DNA from: an uncultured Bulleidia sp.
GTDB lineage: Bacteria > Bacillota_I > Bacilli_A > Erysipelotrichales > Erysipelotrichaceae
Assembly (NCBI GenBank): GCA_934725105.1
Contig: CAKVBD010000001.1
Span: forward strand, 1-64,000
Direction: 5' to 3'
DNA length: 64,000 nt
Positions 34,989 through 44,609 of this stretch are shown piece by piece (the first letter of the stretch is position 1; the number at the start of each line of letters is the position of its first letter). The notes beneath the pieces were generated by a model. It ran no database searches, was not told the DNA's origin, and was given only the letters and a program-made list of their open reading frames with translations. Position numbers and translations under genes: made by a program.

Positions 34989-35601
34989 AAGACTGGAGAA
35001 ATTTTTAGATCTGTGTATTGTGCTGTGTGGTATCGCTACACTTGTGTTTTATAGTGGTGCAATAGAATCTAAATTTTATGTGGAAAGATTTGCATCGATT
35101 TATGCGATTGATTTGTGTCTTGCGACTTTATATTATCTTTTAGAATTTATCTATATTCGTAAAAGAAGTCGTGGAGTTTTCTTTTCTTTATTGAAATATA
35201 TTGTATTAACGCTCATGACATTCTGTACGATCTTCAGCTGGGTATTTATGCAGCCATTCTATCGGAATGCTTCTGAGAATTTACAATATGCATATCTTGG
35301 AATGCATTGCGTGATGCCGATATTAATGGTGCTGGAATATATTGTTGGAGAAAAAGGACATTTTAATAAGAAGTTTATTATCACAAATATGGCATTATTG
35401 ATCATTTATGGTGGTGTTGTACTATTGTGTGGACAATACGCACATACGGGATATCCGTACGCATTTTTAGATCCGGAACAATTAGGATATGCAATAGTGC
35501 TTAAAGAATGTGCTTTAATTTGTGTTGTGTATTATTTTTACAGTAAATTGATTTTAATGTTTGATCATAGATTTAGAAGAAGAAAGAGAAAGACGATATG
35601 A
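34978..35601 (+). CDS. Pr6Pr/FAR-17a-like membrane protein
   Basis: A 207-aa protein with six or so hydrophobic helices and basic ends (RNRRLEKF, RFRRRKRK). The pattern YAYLGMHCVMPILMVLEYI and GYPYAFLDP resembles the Pr6Pr family of integral membrane proteins, whose function is unclear. The start overlaps the end of the LysR remnant frame by 11 bp and the end overlaps the deformylase start (ATGA-type), so it is in one transcript with the deformylase. Confidence 0.7.
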   Translation: MRNRRLEKFLDLCIVLCGIATLVFYSGAIESKFYVERFASIYAIDLCLATLYYLLEFIYIRKRSRGVFFSLLKYIVLTLMTFCTIFSWVFMQPFYRNASENLQYAYLGMHCVMPILMVLEYIVGEKGHFNKKFIITNMALLIIYGGVVLLCGQYAHTGYPYAFLDPEQLGYAIVLKECALICVVYYFYSKLILMFDHRFRRRKRKTI

Positions 35602-36005
35602 TAAAACCAATTGTTTCAGGAACAGCGATTTTTACAAAAACAGCTATCGCAACAAAAGAAGACTTACCCATTGCGTATGATTTGTTAGATACATTGAAAG
35701 CAAACCAGGCAAGATGCGTTGGTATGGCAGCCAATATGATTGGCTGTAATAAAGCAATCATTGTGGTTGGACTTGGTCCAATGCTGTTTGCGATGATGAA
35801 TCCTGTCATTACAAAAAGAAGTGGAAAATATGAAACAGAAGAAGGGTGTCTATCTTTAACTGGTGTTAGAAAGTGTATCAGATATCAACACATTGAAGTT
35901 GAGTATCAGGATTTGAATATGAAAAAATGTCATCGCAAATTTGAAGGCTATATTGCACAGATCATTCAACATGAAATTGATCATTGTCATGGCATTGTCA
36001 TTTAA
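35598..36005 (+). CDS. Short divergent peptide deformylase
   Basis: A 135-aa member of the deformylase family, which removes N-formyl groups from new proteins; shorter than the usual 150-190 aa. Motif II (EEGCLS, Cys metal ligand) and motif III (QHEIDH, two His ligands and catalytic Glu) are intact. Motif I reads GMAANMIG, where most enzymes have a Gln (GxGxAAxQ). This variant recurs in some Firmicute paralogs. It may be a secondary enzyme, with a full-length Def elsewhere. A strong terminator follows. Confidence 0.85.
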   Translation: MIKPIVSGTAIFTKTAIATKEDLPIAYDLLDTLKANQARCVGMAANMIGCNKAIIVVGLGPMLFAMMNPVITKRSGKYETEEGCLSLTGVRKCIRYQHIEVEYQDLNMKKCHRKFEGYIAQIIQHEIDHCHGIVI

Positions 36006-36027
36006 AGACCTATGTGGTCTTTTTTTT
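36003..36027 (+). terminator. Terminator after deformylase
   Basis: The stem AAAGACC/GGTCTTT with a 5-nt loop is followed by T's (T8 in all). Confidence 0.9.
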
Positions 36028-36123
36028 GTGTGAGATCGCATGAAATGTATTTGTATGGGAAAAAATGCTATAATTTAGTCGCGTTTTTTACGAAAATGCT
36101 TTTAATGTACAAAAAAGGAAATT

Positions 36124-37074
36124 ATGAATAGAGATATTAGAAGAATTACAGATGGAGCAATGATGGCAGCAATCATTGGTGTCATGCTTTTTATTGATCG
36201 ACAGACAGCAGGCATGATATCTAGCGGGTTTGTGTGGATTTTACCAATTCCAATGGTTTTCTATAGTGCAAAATATGGCATGAAAAACAGCTGGATGTTA
36301 TTCATTGCGGTATTGTTATTAACGTTTGTTCTAGGAACACCTCAAACATGGTTCTATATGGTGAGTGAAATGTTAATTGGCATTCTATATGGAAGTGGCA
36401 TTTATAATAAAACTTCCACAAGAAAACTGGTGATTCGTACAATTTTGCTTGCGGTAGTTGCGGATGTACTTTCTATGCTTGTGTTTGCTTCGTTTTTTGG
36501 ATATGACATTGCATCTGAAGTCGTTGAATATCAAAAAATCGTTACCCAGGCTTTGGGCCAGGCAAAACAGACTTTGCCATCAAACATTGATTTAACAGGT
36601 CTGATTCGAAATGCACTTGTTGTATCAGTTGTTGTGGGTGGTGTATTGAATGGCTTGGTTACGCATTTACTGAGCCGTTTGATGTTAAAGAGATTGCGTA
36701 TCTATACGGCAGATGTTTCTCCGATTTCTTCCTATTATCCACCTAAATGGAGTGGCTATATTGGAATTTTAGGACTCGTTATGTTTTATTATTCTTCCTA
36801 CAATACATTTGAAAATGCATTGGTACAGTCATTTTTACAAGGATTTGGAATGATTGGGGTTATGTATCTGGCTGCATTTGGTGTGATTGCGGCAATGATT
36901 TATACAAAGATGCGTTTTCATGTAAAGGGATTTGCGGCAATCATAATTGTCATCTTTGCGATGATGATGCCAATCGCTTTTGCATTATTCGGATATTTCT
37001 ACATTACAACAGATCTACATGATAGATTGATACAAGGAGTTGATTCTCATGCATACAAAGATCACGAAAACTAA
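36124..37074 (+). CDS. yybS: YybS family (DUF2232) membrane protein
   Basis: A 316-aa polytopic membrane protein with about eight helices, matching the B. subtilis YybS family by helix pattern and its place before gdpP and rplI. Function is not well established. A -10 TATAAT lies near 36070 and AAAGGAAA precedes the ATG. The end overlaps gdpP by 26 bp. Confidence 0.82.
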   Translation: MNRDIRRITDGAMMAAIIGVMLFIDRQTAGMISSGFVWILPIPMVFYSAKYGMKNSWMLFIAVLLLTFVLGTPQTWFYMVSEMLIGILYGSGIYNKTSTRKLVIRTILLAVVADVLSMLVFASFFGYDIASEVVEYQKIVTQALGQAKQTLPSNIDLTGLIRNALVVSVVVGGVLNGLVTHLLSRLMLKRLRIYTADVSPISSYYPPKWSGYIGILGLVMFYYSSYNTFENALVQSFLQGFGMIGVMYLAAFGVIAAMIYTKMRFHVKGFAAIIIVIFAMMMPIAFALFGYFYITTDLHDRLIQGVDSHAYKDHEN

Positions 37075-39019
37075 AAAGATCGTTTATTCATTGCTGGTTA
37101 TACAGGCATGTGCTTTGTTTGTGCTTTCTTTTCTGTCAAAGAAAGTTTCTATTCCAGCAATTCTTACCTTAATGATTGAAACAATCTTAGCAATTTATGT
37201 CATTTCTGATTTCGAAGAGGCGTATGAAGAACAGTCAAATGGCGTTAGAAACGTATTGGGTTCTACTGCTGAAGAAGCTTTCTTGACGGGTGGGGTTGGA
37301 CTTGTCATGTATGATGATGACTATACCGTTACATGGATGAGTGAATTATTTAAGGAAAGAAAGATTGACCATGTTGGAGATCGTGTTTTAGGATGGATTC
37401 CTGAAGCAGATGACTTGATTGCGGGAAAAGCAGATGAAGTTTCTGTTACGTTAGATGAAAAAACATACAGTATTACGCGTAAAGAAGATGCACAGGTATT
37501 GATCTTTACAGATATTACGAATGAAGTTGTTCTAAAGAAGAAATTTGATGATCAATTATTTGTTTTGGGTCTTGCTTCTTTTGATAACTATGATGAGAGT
37601 GTTCAGTATGAAGATGAAGCGGATGCAACAAATATTTCCGCAAGTGTAAGAGCTCCACTTGTGGAATATTGTCATACACATCATGTGTTGATGAAGCGAT
37701 TGAATAACTCTAAGTATTTATTGATTCTGAATGAAAAAGCATATCAATCCATGGTAGATGATCATTTCTCTGTTCTTTCTAAGATCAGAAGAGTATCAAT
37801 GAAGATGGATGTATCTATTACATTATCTATGGCATTTGCTTATGGTTCTACAGAATATGATGTATTAGATGAAATGACTGCGAATCTGATGGATCTTGCA
37901 CAGACAAGAGGTGGTGATCAGGTTGCGGTTCAGTGTGTTGGCAGTGACATTAAATTCTATGGTGGCTCTTCTGAAGCAAATGAAAAGAGAAGCCGTGTTA
38001 GAGTTAGAGTACTATCTCACGCATTGAGAGATCTGATAATAAAGAGTAGTAATGTAATTATCTGTGGGCATAAGATGGCAGACTTTGACTGTATTGCTTC
38101 AGCCATGGGATTGAGTCGTGTGGCTTCTACGTTTGGTAAACCAGTATCTATTATTGCGAAAACTGGTGGGATTGAAGAAAAGCTGGCAGCTGCATTGAAA
38201 ATAAATGAACAGGAATTGAGCCAGGAATTTAATTTCATTACGGATAATGAAGCAGTCAACCAATTACAGGAAAAGACACTTGTGATTATGTGTGACCATC
38301 ATAATATCAAGCAGTCAAATGGTGCAAAAGTACTTGAAAATGCAAAGAAGATTGTGATTATTGACCATCATAGACGTGCAACGGAAATTGGGATTAAACC
38401 AACACTTGTATATATTGAAGCTGGTGCTTCTAGTGCATGTGAACTTGTGTGTGAAATGATTCCATATATTTCTAATAAAGTTGATATCTCTGATATGGTT
38501 GCGACATTTATGTTGACAGGTATGGTTGTAGATACACAAAGATGGAGAGTGAGAACGGGTGCTAGAACATATGAAGCTGCAGCTAGATTGAAAGATATGG
38601 GTGCAGATATTTCTAAATCTAATGCATGGCTGAAAGATACATTTGAAGAGTTCTCCATTAAAACAGAAGTTGCAACAAGTGCTGAGAGATATGATCATGG
38701 TGTTGTAGTTGCAAATGTTGAAAATAGAGTTTTATCTCGTTCTTTGATGAGCCAGGTTGCAGATTCTTTGTTGGATCTGCAAGGTGTCAGAGCAGCATTT
38801 GTTATCGCAAACTGTGGTGAAAATGAAGCTGGTATCAGTGCGAGAAGTGATGGTACGATCAATGTACAGATGATCATGGAAAAGATGGGTGGCGGTGGCC
38901 ATATGAGTGCTGCAGCTATGCAGAAGACAAGAGGAAAGGTAGCTGATTTGAAGAATGATCTTCTAGAAGCTACGATTGAATATTTCAAGGAGGATAGTGA
39001 AGATGAAAGTAATTCTTAA
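37049..39019 (+). CDS. gdpP: Cyclic-di-AMP phosphodiesterase GdpP
   Basis: Membrane-bound enzyme that degrades c-di-AMP, a second messenger for wall and potassium balance. It has 656 aa: two N-terminal helices (about 8-50), a PAS-like domain (about 65-150), a degenerate GGDEF domain (about 165-305), then DHH and DHHA1 domains. Motifs: DFDCIASAMG, MCDHHN, IIDHHRRA (Asp439-His441) and the C-terminal GGGGHMSAAA. I start at ATG 37049, 9 nt after AAGGAG; the TTG at 37040 adjoins that site. Its end overlaps rplI by 17 bp. Confidence 0.93.
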   Translation: MHTKITKTKKIVYSLLVIQACALFVLSFLSKKVSIPAILTLMIETILAIYVISDFEEAYEEQSNGVRNVLGSTAEEAFLTGGVGLVMYDDDYTVTWMSELFKERKIDHVGDRVLGWIPEADDLIAGKADEVSVTLDEKTYSITRKEDAQVLIFTDITNEVVLKKKFDDQLFVLGLASFDNYDESVQYEDEADATNISASVRAPLVEYCHTHHVLMKRLNNSKYLLILNEKAYQSMVDDHFSVLSKIRRVSMKMDVSITLSMAFAYGSTEYDVLDEMTANLMDLAQTRGGDQVAVQCVGSDIKFYGGSSEANEKRSRVRVRVLSHALRDLIIKSSNVIICGHKMADFDCIASAMGLSRVASTFGKPVSIIAKTGGIEEKLAAALKINEQELSQEFNFITDNEAVNQLQEKTLVIMCDHHNIKQSNGAKVLENAKKIVIIDHHRRATEIGIKPTLVYIEAGASSACELVCEMIPYISNKVDISDMVATFMLTGMVVDTQRWRVRTGARTYEAAARLKDMGADISKSNAWLKDTFEEFSIKTEVATSAERYDHGVVVANVENRVLSRSLMSQVADSLLDLQGVRAAFVIANCGENEAGISARSDGTINVQMIMEKMGGGGHMSAAAMQKTRGKVADLKNDLLEATIEYFKEDSEDESNS

Positions 39020-39452
39020 GCAGGACGTTAAAAAAGTTGGTAAAAAGGGAGATATCGTTGATGTTTCCGATGGATATGGCCGTAACTATTTGATCGCAAG
39101 AGGTTTGGCTGTTGCGGAATCAAAGAAGTCTTTGGAAATCTTAGGTGAACAGAAAGCTGAAGAAGCTAGACTAGAAGCACAGCGTGTCGAAGAAGCAAAA
39201 CAGCTCGCTGAGAAGATGGAAAAGATGATGCTTACATTTACTGTCAAAGCAGGTGAATCTGGTAGAGTATTTGGTTCCGTTTCGACAAAGCAAATCACAG
39301 AGTCATTAGCAAAACAGGGAATTCGTATTGATAAAAGAAAGATCCTGGATACAAATCCAATTCAGACATTGGGTATTACAAATGTTAGAATTGAACTCCA
39401 TAAAAATGTTGTTGGAACAATTCGTGTAAAGCTTGTCGGGAGTGAAAAGTAA
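39003..39452 (+). CDS. rplI: 50S ribosomal protein bL9
   Basis: A 149-aa ribosomal protein. The N-terminal MKVILKQDVKKVGKKGDIVDVSDGYGRNYLI segment is the bL9 signature, followed by a long charged helix and the C-terminal RNA-binding domain. ATG 39003 is chosen from AAGGAGG at 38988-38994. The stop overlaps the dnaB start (TAATG). The order gdpP-rplI-dnaB is conserved in Firmicutes. Confidence 0.97.
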   Translation: MKVILKQDVKKVGKKGDIVDVSDGYGRNYLIARGLAVAESKKSLEILGEQKAEEARLEAQRVEEAKQLAEKMEKMMLTFTVKAGESGRVFGSVSTKQITESLAKQGIRIDKRKILDTNPIQTLGITNVRIELHKNVVGTIRVKLVGSEK

Positions 39453-40816
39453 TGCCTAGGCAGTTACCTTCTGCACCAGAAGCAGAGGCTAGTCTTTTAG
39501 GTACAATGCTTGTATATCCTGCTTCTACGCGTATTGCGATGGAAGAAGGGCTGAGTGAAGATGATTTCTTCGTGGAAGCAAATCGTAAGATTTTTCGTGT
39601 TGCTTCTGATCTTTACAATAGTGGTCAGCAGATTGATTTGACGACGGTTTATACAAGATTGAATGATTTGAATCTTTTGAATGAGACAGGTGGCATTGAA
39701 TATCTGACAAAGCTTTCTGATGCTTCTGTAACTTCGTATAACACAAAAAGTTATGTGGAATTGATTCGTGATAAGGCAATTGCACGTAAAATGATTGAGA
39801 CTGCAGAAAAGATTGCGGAAGATGGTTTTGAAAATTCTAGTGATATTGATGCGTATTTAGATGATGCAGAAAAATCAGTACTGGATATTTCTAGAAACCG
39901 TAAAACAGCGGAATTTAGAACACCACAGGATGTTATGCGTGCAGTTATGGAACGTGTACAGATGATGAGTGAAAATAAATCTGATATCACAGGTTATAAA
40001 ACGGGATTTGTGGCATTGGATCATCGTCTGCATGGTTTTCAGAAGGGTGACCTTGTCATTTTAGCTGCGCGTCCTGCGATGGGGAAAACTGCGGTTGCGT
40101 TAAATCTGGCGATGAATGTTGCGACGTACAACCAGCCAGGTGCCGTTGCAATTTTCTCACTGGAAATGCCTGCGGAACAGCTTGGGATGCGTTTGTTAAG
40201 CGCAAGAAGTCATGTTCCTGGCGATAATATTAAAACTGGTAGATTATCGAATGATGAATGGAATGCGGTCAATGAAGCTGCAGCTGATCTTGGAAAACTG
40301 CCTGTTTATATTGATGATACTTCTATGATCAAGATTCCTGAGATTTTTTCTAAATGCAGAAGATTACAGGCAGAACATGGATTGAATCTTGTTTTGATCG
40401 ACTATATTCAGCTGATTACAGGTTCTGGCAAGCGTGGAGATAACCGTCAGCAGGAAGTTTCTGATATTTCTAGAAGCTTAAAAGCACTTGCGCGTGAATT
40501 GAGTGTTCCTGTCATTGCATTGTCTCAGTTATCTCGTACGGTTGAACAGCGTGAAGATAAGCATCCAATGTTATCTGACTTGCGTGAATCTGGTGCGATT
40601 GAACAGGATGCCGATATTGTTTTGATGTTATATCGTGAAGCTTATTATAAAGACGAAGCTAAACAGGCGGCACAGGAATCTGGCAGTGAAAAACTGGAAA
40701 TCAATATTGCGAAGCACAGAAATGGTTCTACAGGCAGAGTCATTGTTGCTTTTGAAGGTGCAACAAATGCACTTTATAATATTCAGAATGATAATGATTT
40801 TATTCCAAATGAATAA
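39452..40816 (+). CDS. dnaB: Replicative DNA helicase DnaB
   Basis: Hexameric helicase of the replication fork (called DnaC in B. subtilis), 454 aa. The N-terminal primase-interaction domain (PSAPEAEASLLGTML) is followed by a RecA-like ATPase with Walker A at RPAMGKTA (Lys212) and Walker B around LVLIDYIQLI. DnaB-typical LARELSVPVIALSQLSR and EQDADIV follow. Length is normal. Confidence 0.97.
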   Translation: MPRQLPSAPEAEASLLGTMLVYPASTRIAMEEGLSEDDFFVEANRKIFRVASDLYNSGQQIDLTTVYTRLNDLNLLNETGGIEYLTKLSDASVTSYNTKSYVELIRDKAIARKMIETAEKIAEDGFENSSDIDAYLDDAEKSVLDISRNRKTAEFRTPQDVMRAVMERVQMMSENKSDITGYKTGFVALDHRLHGFQKGDLVILAARPAMGKTAVALNLAMNVATYNQPGAVAIFSLEMPAEQLGMRLLSARSHVPGDNIKTGRLSNDEWNAVNEAAADLGKLPVYIDDTSMIKIPEIFSKCRRLQAEHGLNLVLIDYIQLITGSGKRGDNRQQEVSDISRSLKALARELSVPVIALSQLSRTVEQREDKHPMLSDLRESGAIEQDADIVLMLYREAYYKDEAKQAAQESGSEKLEINIAKHRNGSTGRVIVAFEGATNALYNIQNDNDFIPNE

Positions 40817-40828
40817 GGAGGCAAACGT

Positions 40829-42355
40829 ATGAAAAAGTTTATGACATTATTGATATGTACTTTGATTAGTATTGTAATTGTTGTCGTAATGCCAATGCTT
40901 TTTCATACGTTTTCTTTTGTGCGTGTTGAAAGTGAATCTACAAATCATGTAGGTATGTTTCATCAGACAGTCGAATCTGTCAATGCGAAAGAACAGACGA
41001 TTCATAAGCTCTACTACAAAGACGCGCTTGTTGGTATCTTTTCTGATCAGGAAGCTTTAGATCGTCATTTAAAACAAGTCTATCATGATAAATATGAAGC
41101 TGATTTTCCAGATACAAAAGCACATATTGGAAGAGACTGCTATATTGTTGATGAAAAATCATACTATACGTATTCTGATGCATCTGAAGAAATTTTGAAC
41201 TATCTTGATGAAAATGAATTGTATACATTACAGTGTACTGCGATCAATATTTCTGAAGATGGTAACGTCAAAGCAAGGTTTTATGTGAGTGATCCAAAAC
41301 TGTATGAAGATGCGATGAATGCGTATCTTTCATTGTTTGTTGATCCTTCTTCCATTGCATCTTTAACAGAAAATGCAAATACGCAGACAACCTTGACAAG
41401 TTATGGCTCAAAAGATGTTGGTCTGTCTATTTCTCAACAGATTACCCAGGAAAAGACATATGCTTCTCCTTCTGAAATCCGTACAACAGAAGAATCTGTA
41501 CTTGCGTATATTGAGTATGGAAATAATACAGAAAAGCAATATTATACAGTGCAGGCATATGATACGGTTGCTGGTGTTGGTGCGAAAAACTATGGTTTAA
41601 GTGCAACGCAGGTTATGAATATTAACCGTGATAAGATTTCTTCTACAGATCAGATTTTAAAAGAAGGCGATCAGTTATGTATTACATATTTTGAATCTCC
41701 AATTGATGTTGTGGTATATAAAAAGACTTTACGTCAGGAAACGGTCTATTTTGAAACGACATATATTCAAGATGAAAATCTTGTAAAAGGGGAAGCTGAA
41801 GTACGTACTGCGGGTGAAAATGGCTCTAGAAATGCATTATATACAGAAAAATGGATCAATGGCGTTTTGACGAGTGGTACGCTGGATTCTTCTTATGAAA
41901 CAAAACAGGCAAGTAATGAAGTTGTTGCTTTGGGTACAAAAAATGAACCTGGTGTTGGTACAGGCTCTTTTAGATATCCTGTGGAAAATGTTGGCATCTC
42001 TTGTGAATGGGGCTGTTACTATGGTCATAGAGGAACTGACTTTATTGACCAGTATAATTCCTGGGGAGATGTATATGCCGCAGATAATGGTGTCATTGAA
42101 GAAGTTGGATATAATGGAATTTCTGGTAACTATGTTGTGATTAATCATAACAATGGCTATGAGACATATTATGGTCATATGAATGTTCCTTGTGATCTTC
42201 CTGAAGGAACGGTTGTAGCTAAGGGGGATGTGATTGGTCACATTGGTATGACTGGTTTAGCGACTGGTCCACATGTGCATATGTATTTTAAAGTTGATGG
42301 GGAAAGACATAATGCATGTGAATTTTATGATTGTGAAAGTGTACCGCATGTATGA
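40829..42355 (+). CDS. M23 peptidase with LysM-like and G5-like regions
   Basis: A 508-aa membrane-anchored cell-wall hydrolase candidate. A helix at about 5-30 anchors it. A LysM-like segment at about 230-290 (YTVQAYDTVAGVGAKNYGLS) precedes a G5-like domain at about 295-365 (KKTLRQETVYFETTYIQD). The M23 domain (380-505) has HRGTDF and the GPHVHMYF His pair (482, 484), so the zinc site is intact. AAGGAGG precedes the ATG. The stop overlaps walJ (ATGA). Close to the WalRK-region genes of related bacteria. Confidence 0.9.
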   Translation: MKKFMTLLICTLISIVIVVVMPMLFHTFSFVRVESESTNHVGMFHQTVESVNAKEQTIHKLYYKDALVGIFSDQEALDRHLKQVYHDKYEADFPDTKAHIGRDCYIVDEKSYYTYSDASEEILNYLDENELYTLQCTAINISEDGNVKARFYVSDPKLYEDAMNAYLSLFVDPSSIASLTENANTQTTLTSYGSKDVGLSISQQITQEKTYASPSEIRTTEESVLAYIEYGNNTEKQYYTVQAYDTVAGVGAKNYGLSATQVMNINRDKISSTDQILKEGDQLCITYFESPIDVVVYKKTLRQETVYFETTYIQDENLVKGEAEVRTAGENGSRNALYTEKWINGVLTSGTLDSSYETKQASNEVVALGTKNEPGVGTGSFRYPVENVGISCEWGCYYGHRGTDFIDQYNSWGDVYAADNGVIEEVGYNGISGNYVVINHNNGYETYYGHMNVPCDLPEGTVVAKGDVIGHIGMTGLATGPHVHMYFKVDGERHNACEFYDCESVPHV

Positions 42356-43176
42356 TGAATTTTGCGTTATTAGCGAGTGGATCAAAAGGAAATAGCTTTT
42401 TGATTAAAGATGAAGGAACAAAAGTGTTGATTGACTGTGGATCAACAAAGAAATATTTAATGAATGCATTGCATGCATGTGATACAAATGTTGAAGATCT
42501 AGATGCTTTACTGATTACACATGATCATGCAGATCATGTATCACAGATCAAGCATTTTAAAGACATTGATATCTATTCTCCTGTTGAAATCAATGATATT
42601 GATACATTTCGTGTACGTGCTCTGCAGAAGTTTACAATTAACAATCTTGTATTTACACCTCTTGCATTGAGTCATGATGCATTGAATACAATGGGATATA
42701 TTATTGAAGATGGGATTGAAAAGCTTGTGTATGTTACAGATACAGGATATGTCAATCAAAAGTATTATCCAATGATGAAGGGTGCAGATTATATTGTTCT
42801 TGAAAGTAACCATGATGTGAATATTTTGATGCATACTTCTAGACCTCAATTTTTAAAGCAGAGAATCTATGGAGATGATGGACATTTGAATAATATGGAC
42901 TGCGCACAAGTTTTAAATTCTATTACAGATGAGAATACGAAAATGATTATTCTTGCGCATATTTCACAAGAAGCAAATACTAGACAGCTTGCATTAGATA
43001 CGAGTTGTGATGTGCTTCTGCATCAGCATACAGGATCTTTGCATAAAGAACTTGTTGTGTGTGCGGCTGGTCAATTTGAAATGATCATAAAAGGAGACAA
43101 ACATGAAAAAACTGATACTGGCACTGTTAAGCGGTTTATTGGTATGGAATCTGCTGTTGACGTATCAACTGAATAG
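42352..43176 (+). CDS. walJ: MBL-fold hydrolase, WalJ (YycJ) family
   Basis: A 274-aa metallo-beta-lactamase fold protein. N-terminal MNFALLASGSKGNS and the metal motif THDHADH (about 52-58) followed by LESNHD match WalJ/YycJ, implicated in coordinating DNA replication and wall work. The last 25 or so codons run 74 bp into the following gene, which has its own strong start. An HtrA-like gene and rlmH follow, the WalJ-YycK-RlmH order seen in Bacillus. The canonical walRK genes are not in the window. Confidence 0.92.
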   Translation: MMNFALLASGSKGNSFLIKDEGTKVLIDCGSTKKYLMNALHACDTNVEDLDALLITHDHADHVSQIKHFKDIDIYSPVEINDIDTFRVRALQKFTINNLVFTPLALSHDALNTMGYIIEDGIEKLVYVTDTGYVNQKYYPMMKGADYIVLESNHDVNILMHTSRPQFLKQRIYGDDGHLNNMDCAQVLNSITDENTKMIILAHISQEANTRQLALDTSCDVLLHQHTGSLHKELVVCAAGQFEMIIKGDKHEKTDTGTVKRFIGMESAVDVSTE

Positions 43177-44125
43177 ACTGTCTAATGCGGATAGTGAGGG
43201 AAATGTTGTTGTGCATAATAAAGTGGATACCAATGACATTTCTTCTGTTGTGAGTCAAGTGAGAACAAATGTTGTAAGTGTTGCATCTGGAGATGATATA
43301 TATTCTGGTGTCATTATTGAAAAAGAAGAAGGCAGTTTATATATCGTCAGTGTTTCTGAAGCTGCGAGTGATCAAATCACGGTAACGTTTGATTCTGGGG
43401 CAAAAAAGGACGCAACAGTTGTAGGCTATGATGAAGATACAGATGTATGTGTCTTGAAATGTGATGTTGATTTTGAAGTGAGTGGCTTTCATTTAACAGA
43501 TGATTCTATCGTCAAAGCGGGATCCAATGTCATTGGTGTTGGTGGAAGAAACAGCGTAACAAATAGCATCTCTATTAATTCTGGTGTGTGCAGCGAAGAA
43601 GGCTCGTATCGTATGCATGTGAATAGTGTGTATCTAGCTGAAGTATTTGAAATGGACATGAATGTCAGTGAGAAACAATATGGTGGTGCACTTGTAGATC
43701 TCAGTGGAAATCTTGTTGGTATGCTGATTCATCATCCAAATGAGTACTCTTCCCATATGTCATATGCTTTATCACAGGAAGAATTGAAAAAAGTGTATCG
43801 TGAAATCAGAAAAGATGGGAAAGTAACACGTGGATCCTTGGATATTTGTGTGCGTGCCATCAAAGATATGGAATCCTATGAAAAGAATGAGAATGGTTTT
43901 GATCTTGATACAATGAATGGATTGTTTGTCAGCAGTGTGGATAGTGATTCTTGCGGCTATGGGATTTTAATGCATGGTGATCAGCTTCTGAAAGTGAATG
44001 ATCAGCAGGTGGATTCTTTAAAAGACCTTAGAAATGTTATGTATTCTTTAAAATCAAATGATGAAGTGGAAATTACATATGTAAGAGATGGTACGACTTC
44101 TACAAGCGGGGTAACTTTGAAATGA
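43103..44125 (+). CDS. HtrA-like protein lacking the catalytic triad
   Basis: A 340-aa membrane-anchored protein (helix at about 4-22) with a trypsin-like fold and a C-terminal PDZ domain (about 255-340, GILMHGDQLLKVNDQQV). It takes the place of htrA/YycK. Where HtrA has TNxHV it reads VSVSEAA, and where HtrA has GNSGGPL it reads KQYGGALVDLSG. So the His and Ser are gone, while the Asp (DEDTDVCVLK) remains. It is unlikely to be a protease and may act as a scaffold or peptide sensor. AAAGGAGA precedes the ATG. Confidence 0.82.
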   Translation: MKKLILALLSGLLVWNLLLTYQLNRLSNADSEGNVVVHNKVDTNDISSVVSQVRTNVVSVASGDDIYSGVIIEKEEGSLYIVSVSEAASDQITVTFDSGAKKDATVVGYDEDTDVCVLKCDVDFEVSGFHLTDDSIVKAGSNVIGVGGRNSVTNSISINSGVCSEEGSYRMHVNSVYLAEVFEMDMNVSEKQYGGALVDLSGNLVGMLIHHPNEYSSHMSYALSQEELKKVYREIRKDGKVTRGSLDICVRAIKDMESYEKNENGFDLDTMNGLFVSSVDSDSCGYGILMHGDQLLKVNDQQVDSLKDLRNVMYSLKSNDEVEITYVRDGTTSTSGVTLK

Positions 44126-44598
44126 TTCGATTGATTGCGTGTGGAAAAGTAAAAGAAAAGTGGATGCGTGATGGGATTGAAGAATATGCGAAACGGATCC
44201 AGCCATATGAAAAGCTTGAAATTGTAGAAGTGAAAGATGAAAAAACTTTAGATAATAATTCTGAAGCTGAAAATACGAGAGTAAAAAATATTGAAGGTGA
44301 TCGTCTTTTAAAGTGTATCAAAGATGATGATTATGTGATATTGTTAGACTTACATGGGAAAGAAATTGATTCATGTGCACTGAGTGAATACATTGAAAAG
44401 ATTCATACAGGTGGAAAAAGCAAGATTGATTTTGTGATTGGTGGATCTCTTGGTGTGAGTGAAGCATTGATGCAAAGAAGCAATGAGAGATGGAGAATTT
44501 CAAAGAATACATTTCCGCATCAATTGTGTCGAATCATTGTTCTGGAACAGATCTATCGTGCTTTTAAGATCATGAATCATGAACCGTATCATAAATAG
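44122..44598 (+). CDS. rlmH: 23S rRNA pseudouridine1915 N3-methyltransferase RlmH
   Basis: A 158-aa SPOUT methyltransferase that modifies helix 69 of 23S rRNA. MIRLIACGKVKEKW at the start, VILLDLHGKEIDS, FVIGGSLGVSE and the C-terminal FPHQLCRIIVLEQIYRAF-KI...PYHK match RlmH. The start overlaps the preceding stop (ATGA). Length is normal. Confidence 0.97.
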   Translation: MIRLIACGKVKEKWMRDGIEEYAKRIQPYEKLEIVEVKDEKTLDNNSEAENTRVKNIEGDRLLKCIKDDDYVILLDLHGKEIDSCALSEYIEKIHTGGKSKIDFVIGGSLGVSEALMQRSNERWRISKNTFPHQLCRIIVLEQIYRAFKIMNHEPYHK

Positions 44599-44609
44599 GA
44601 GCTAGAAAT

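Noticed and set aside
38315..38698. Minus-strand frames opposite gdpP
   Set aside because: They overlap a well-conserved gene and have no ribosome-binding sites or recognisable domains.
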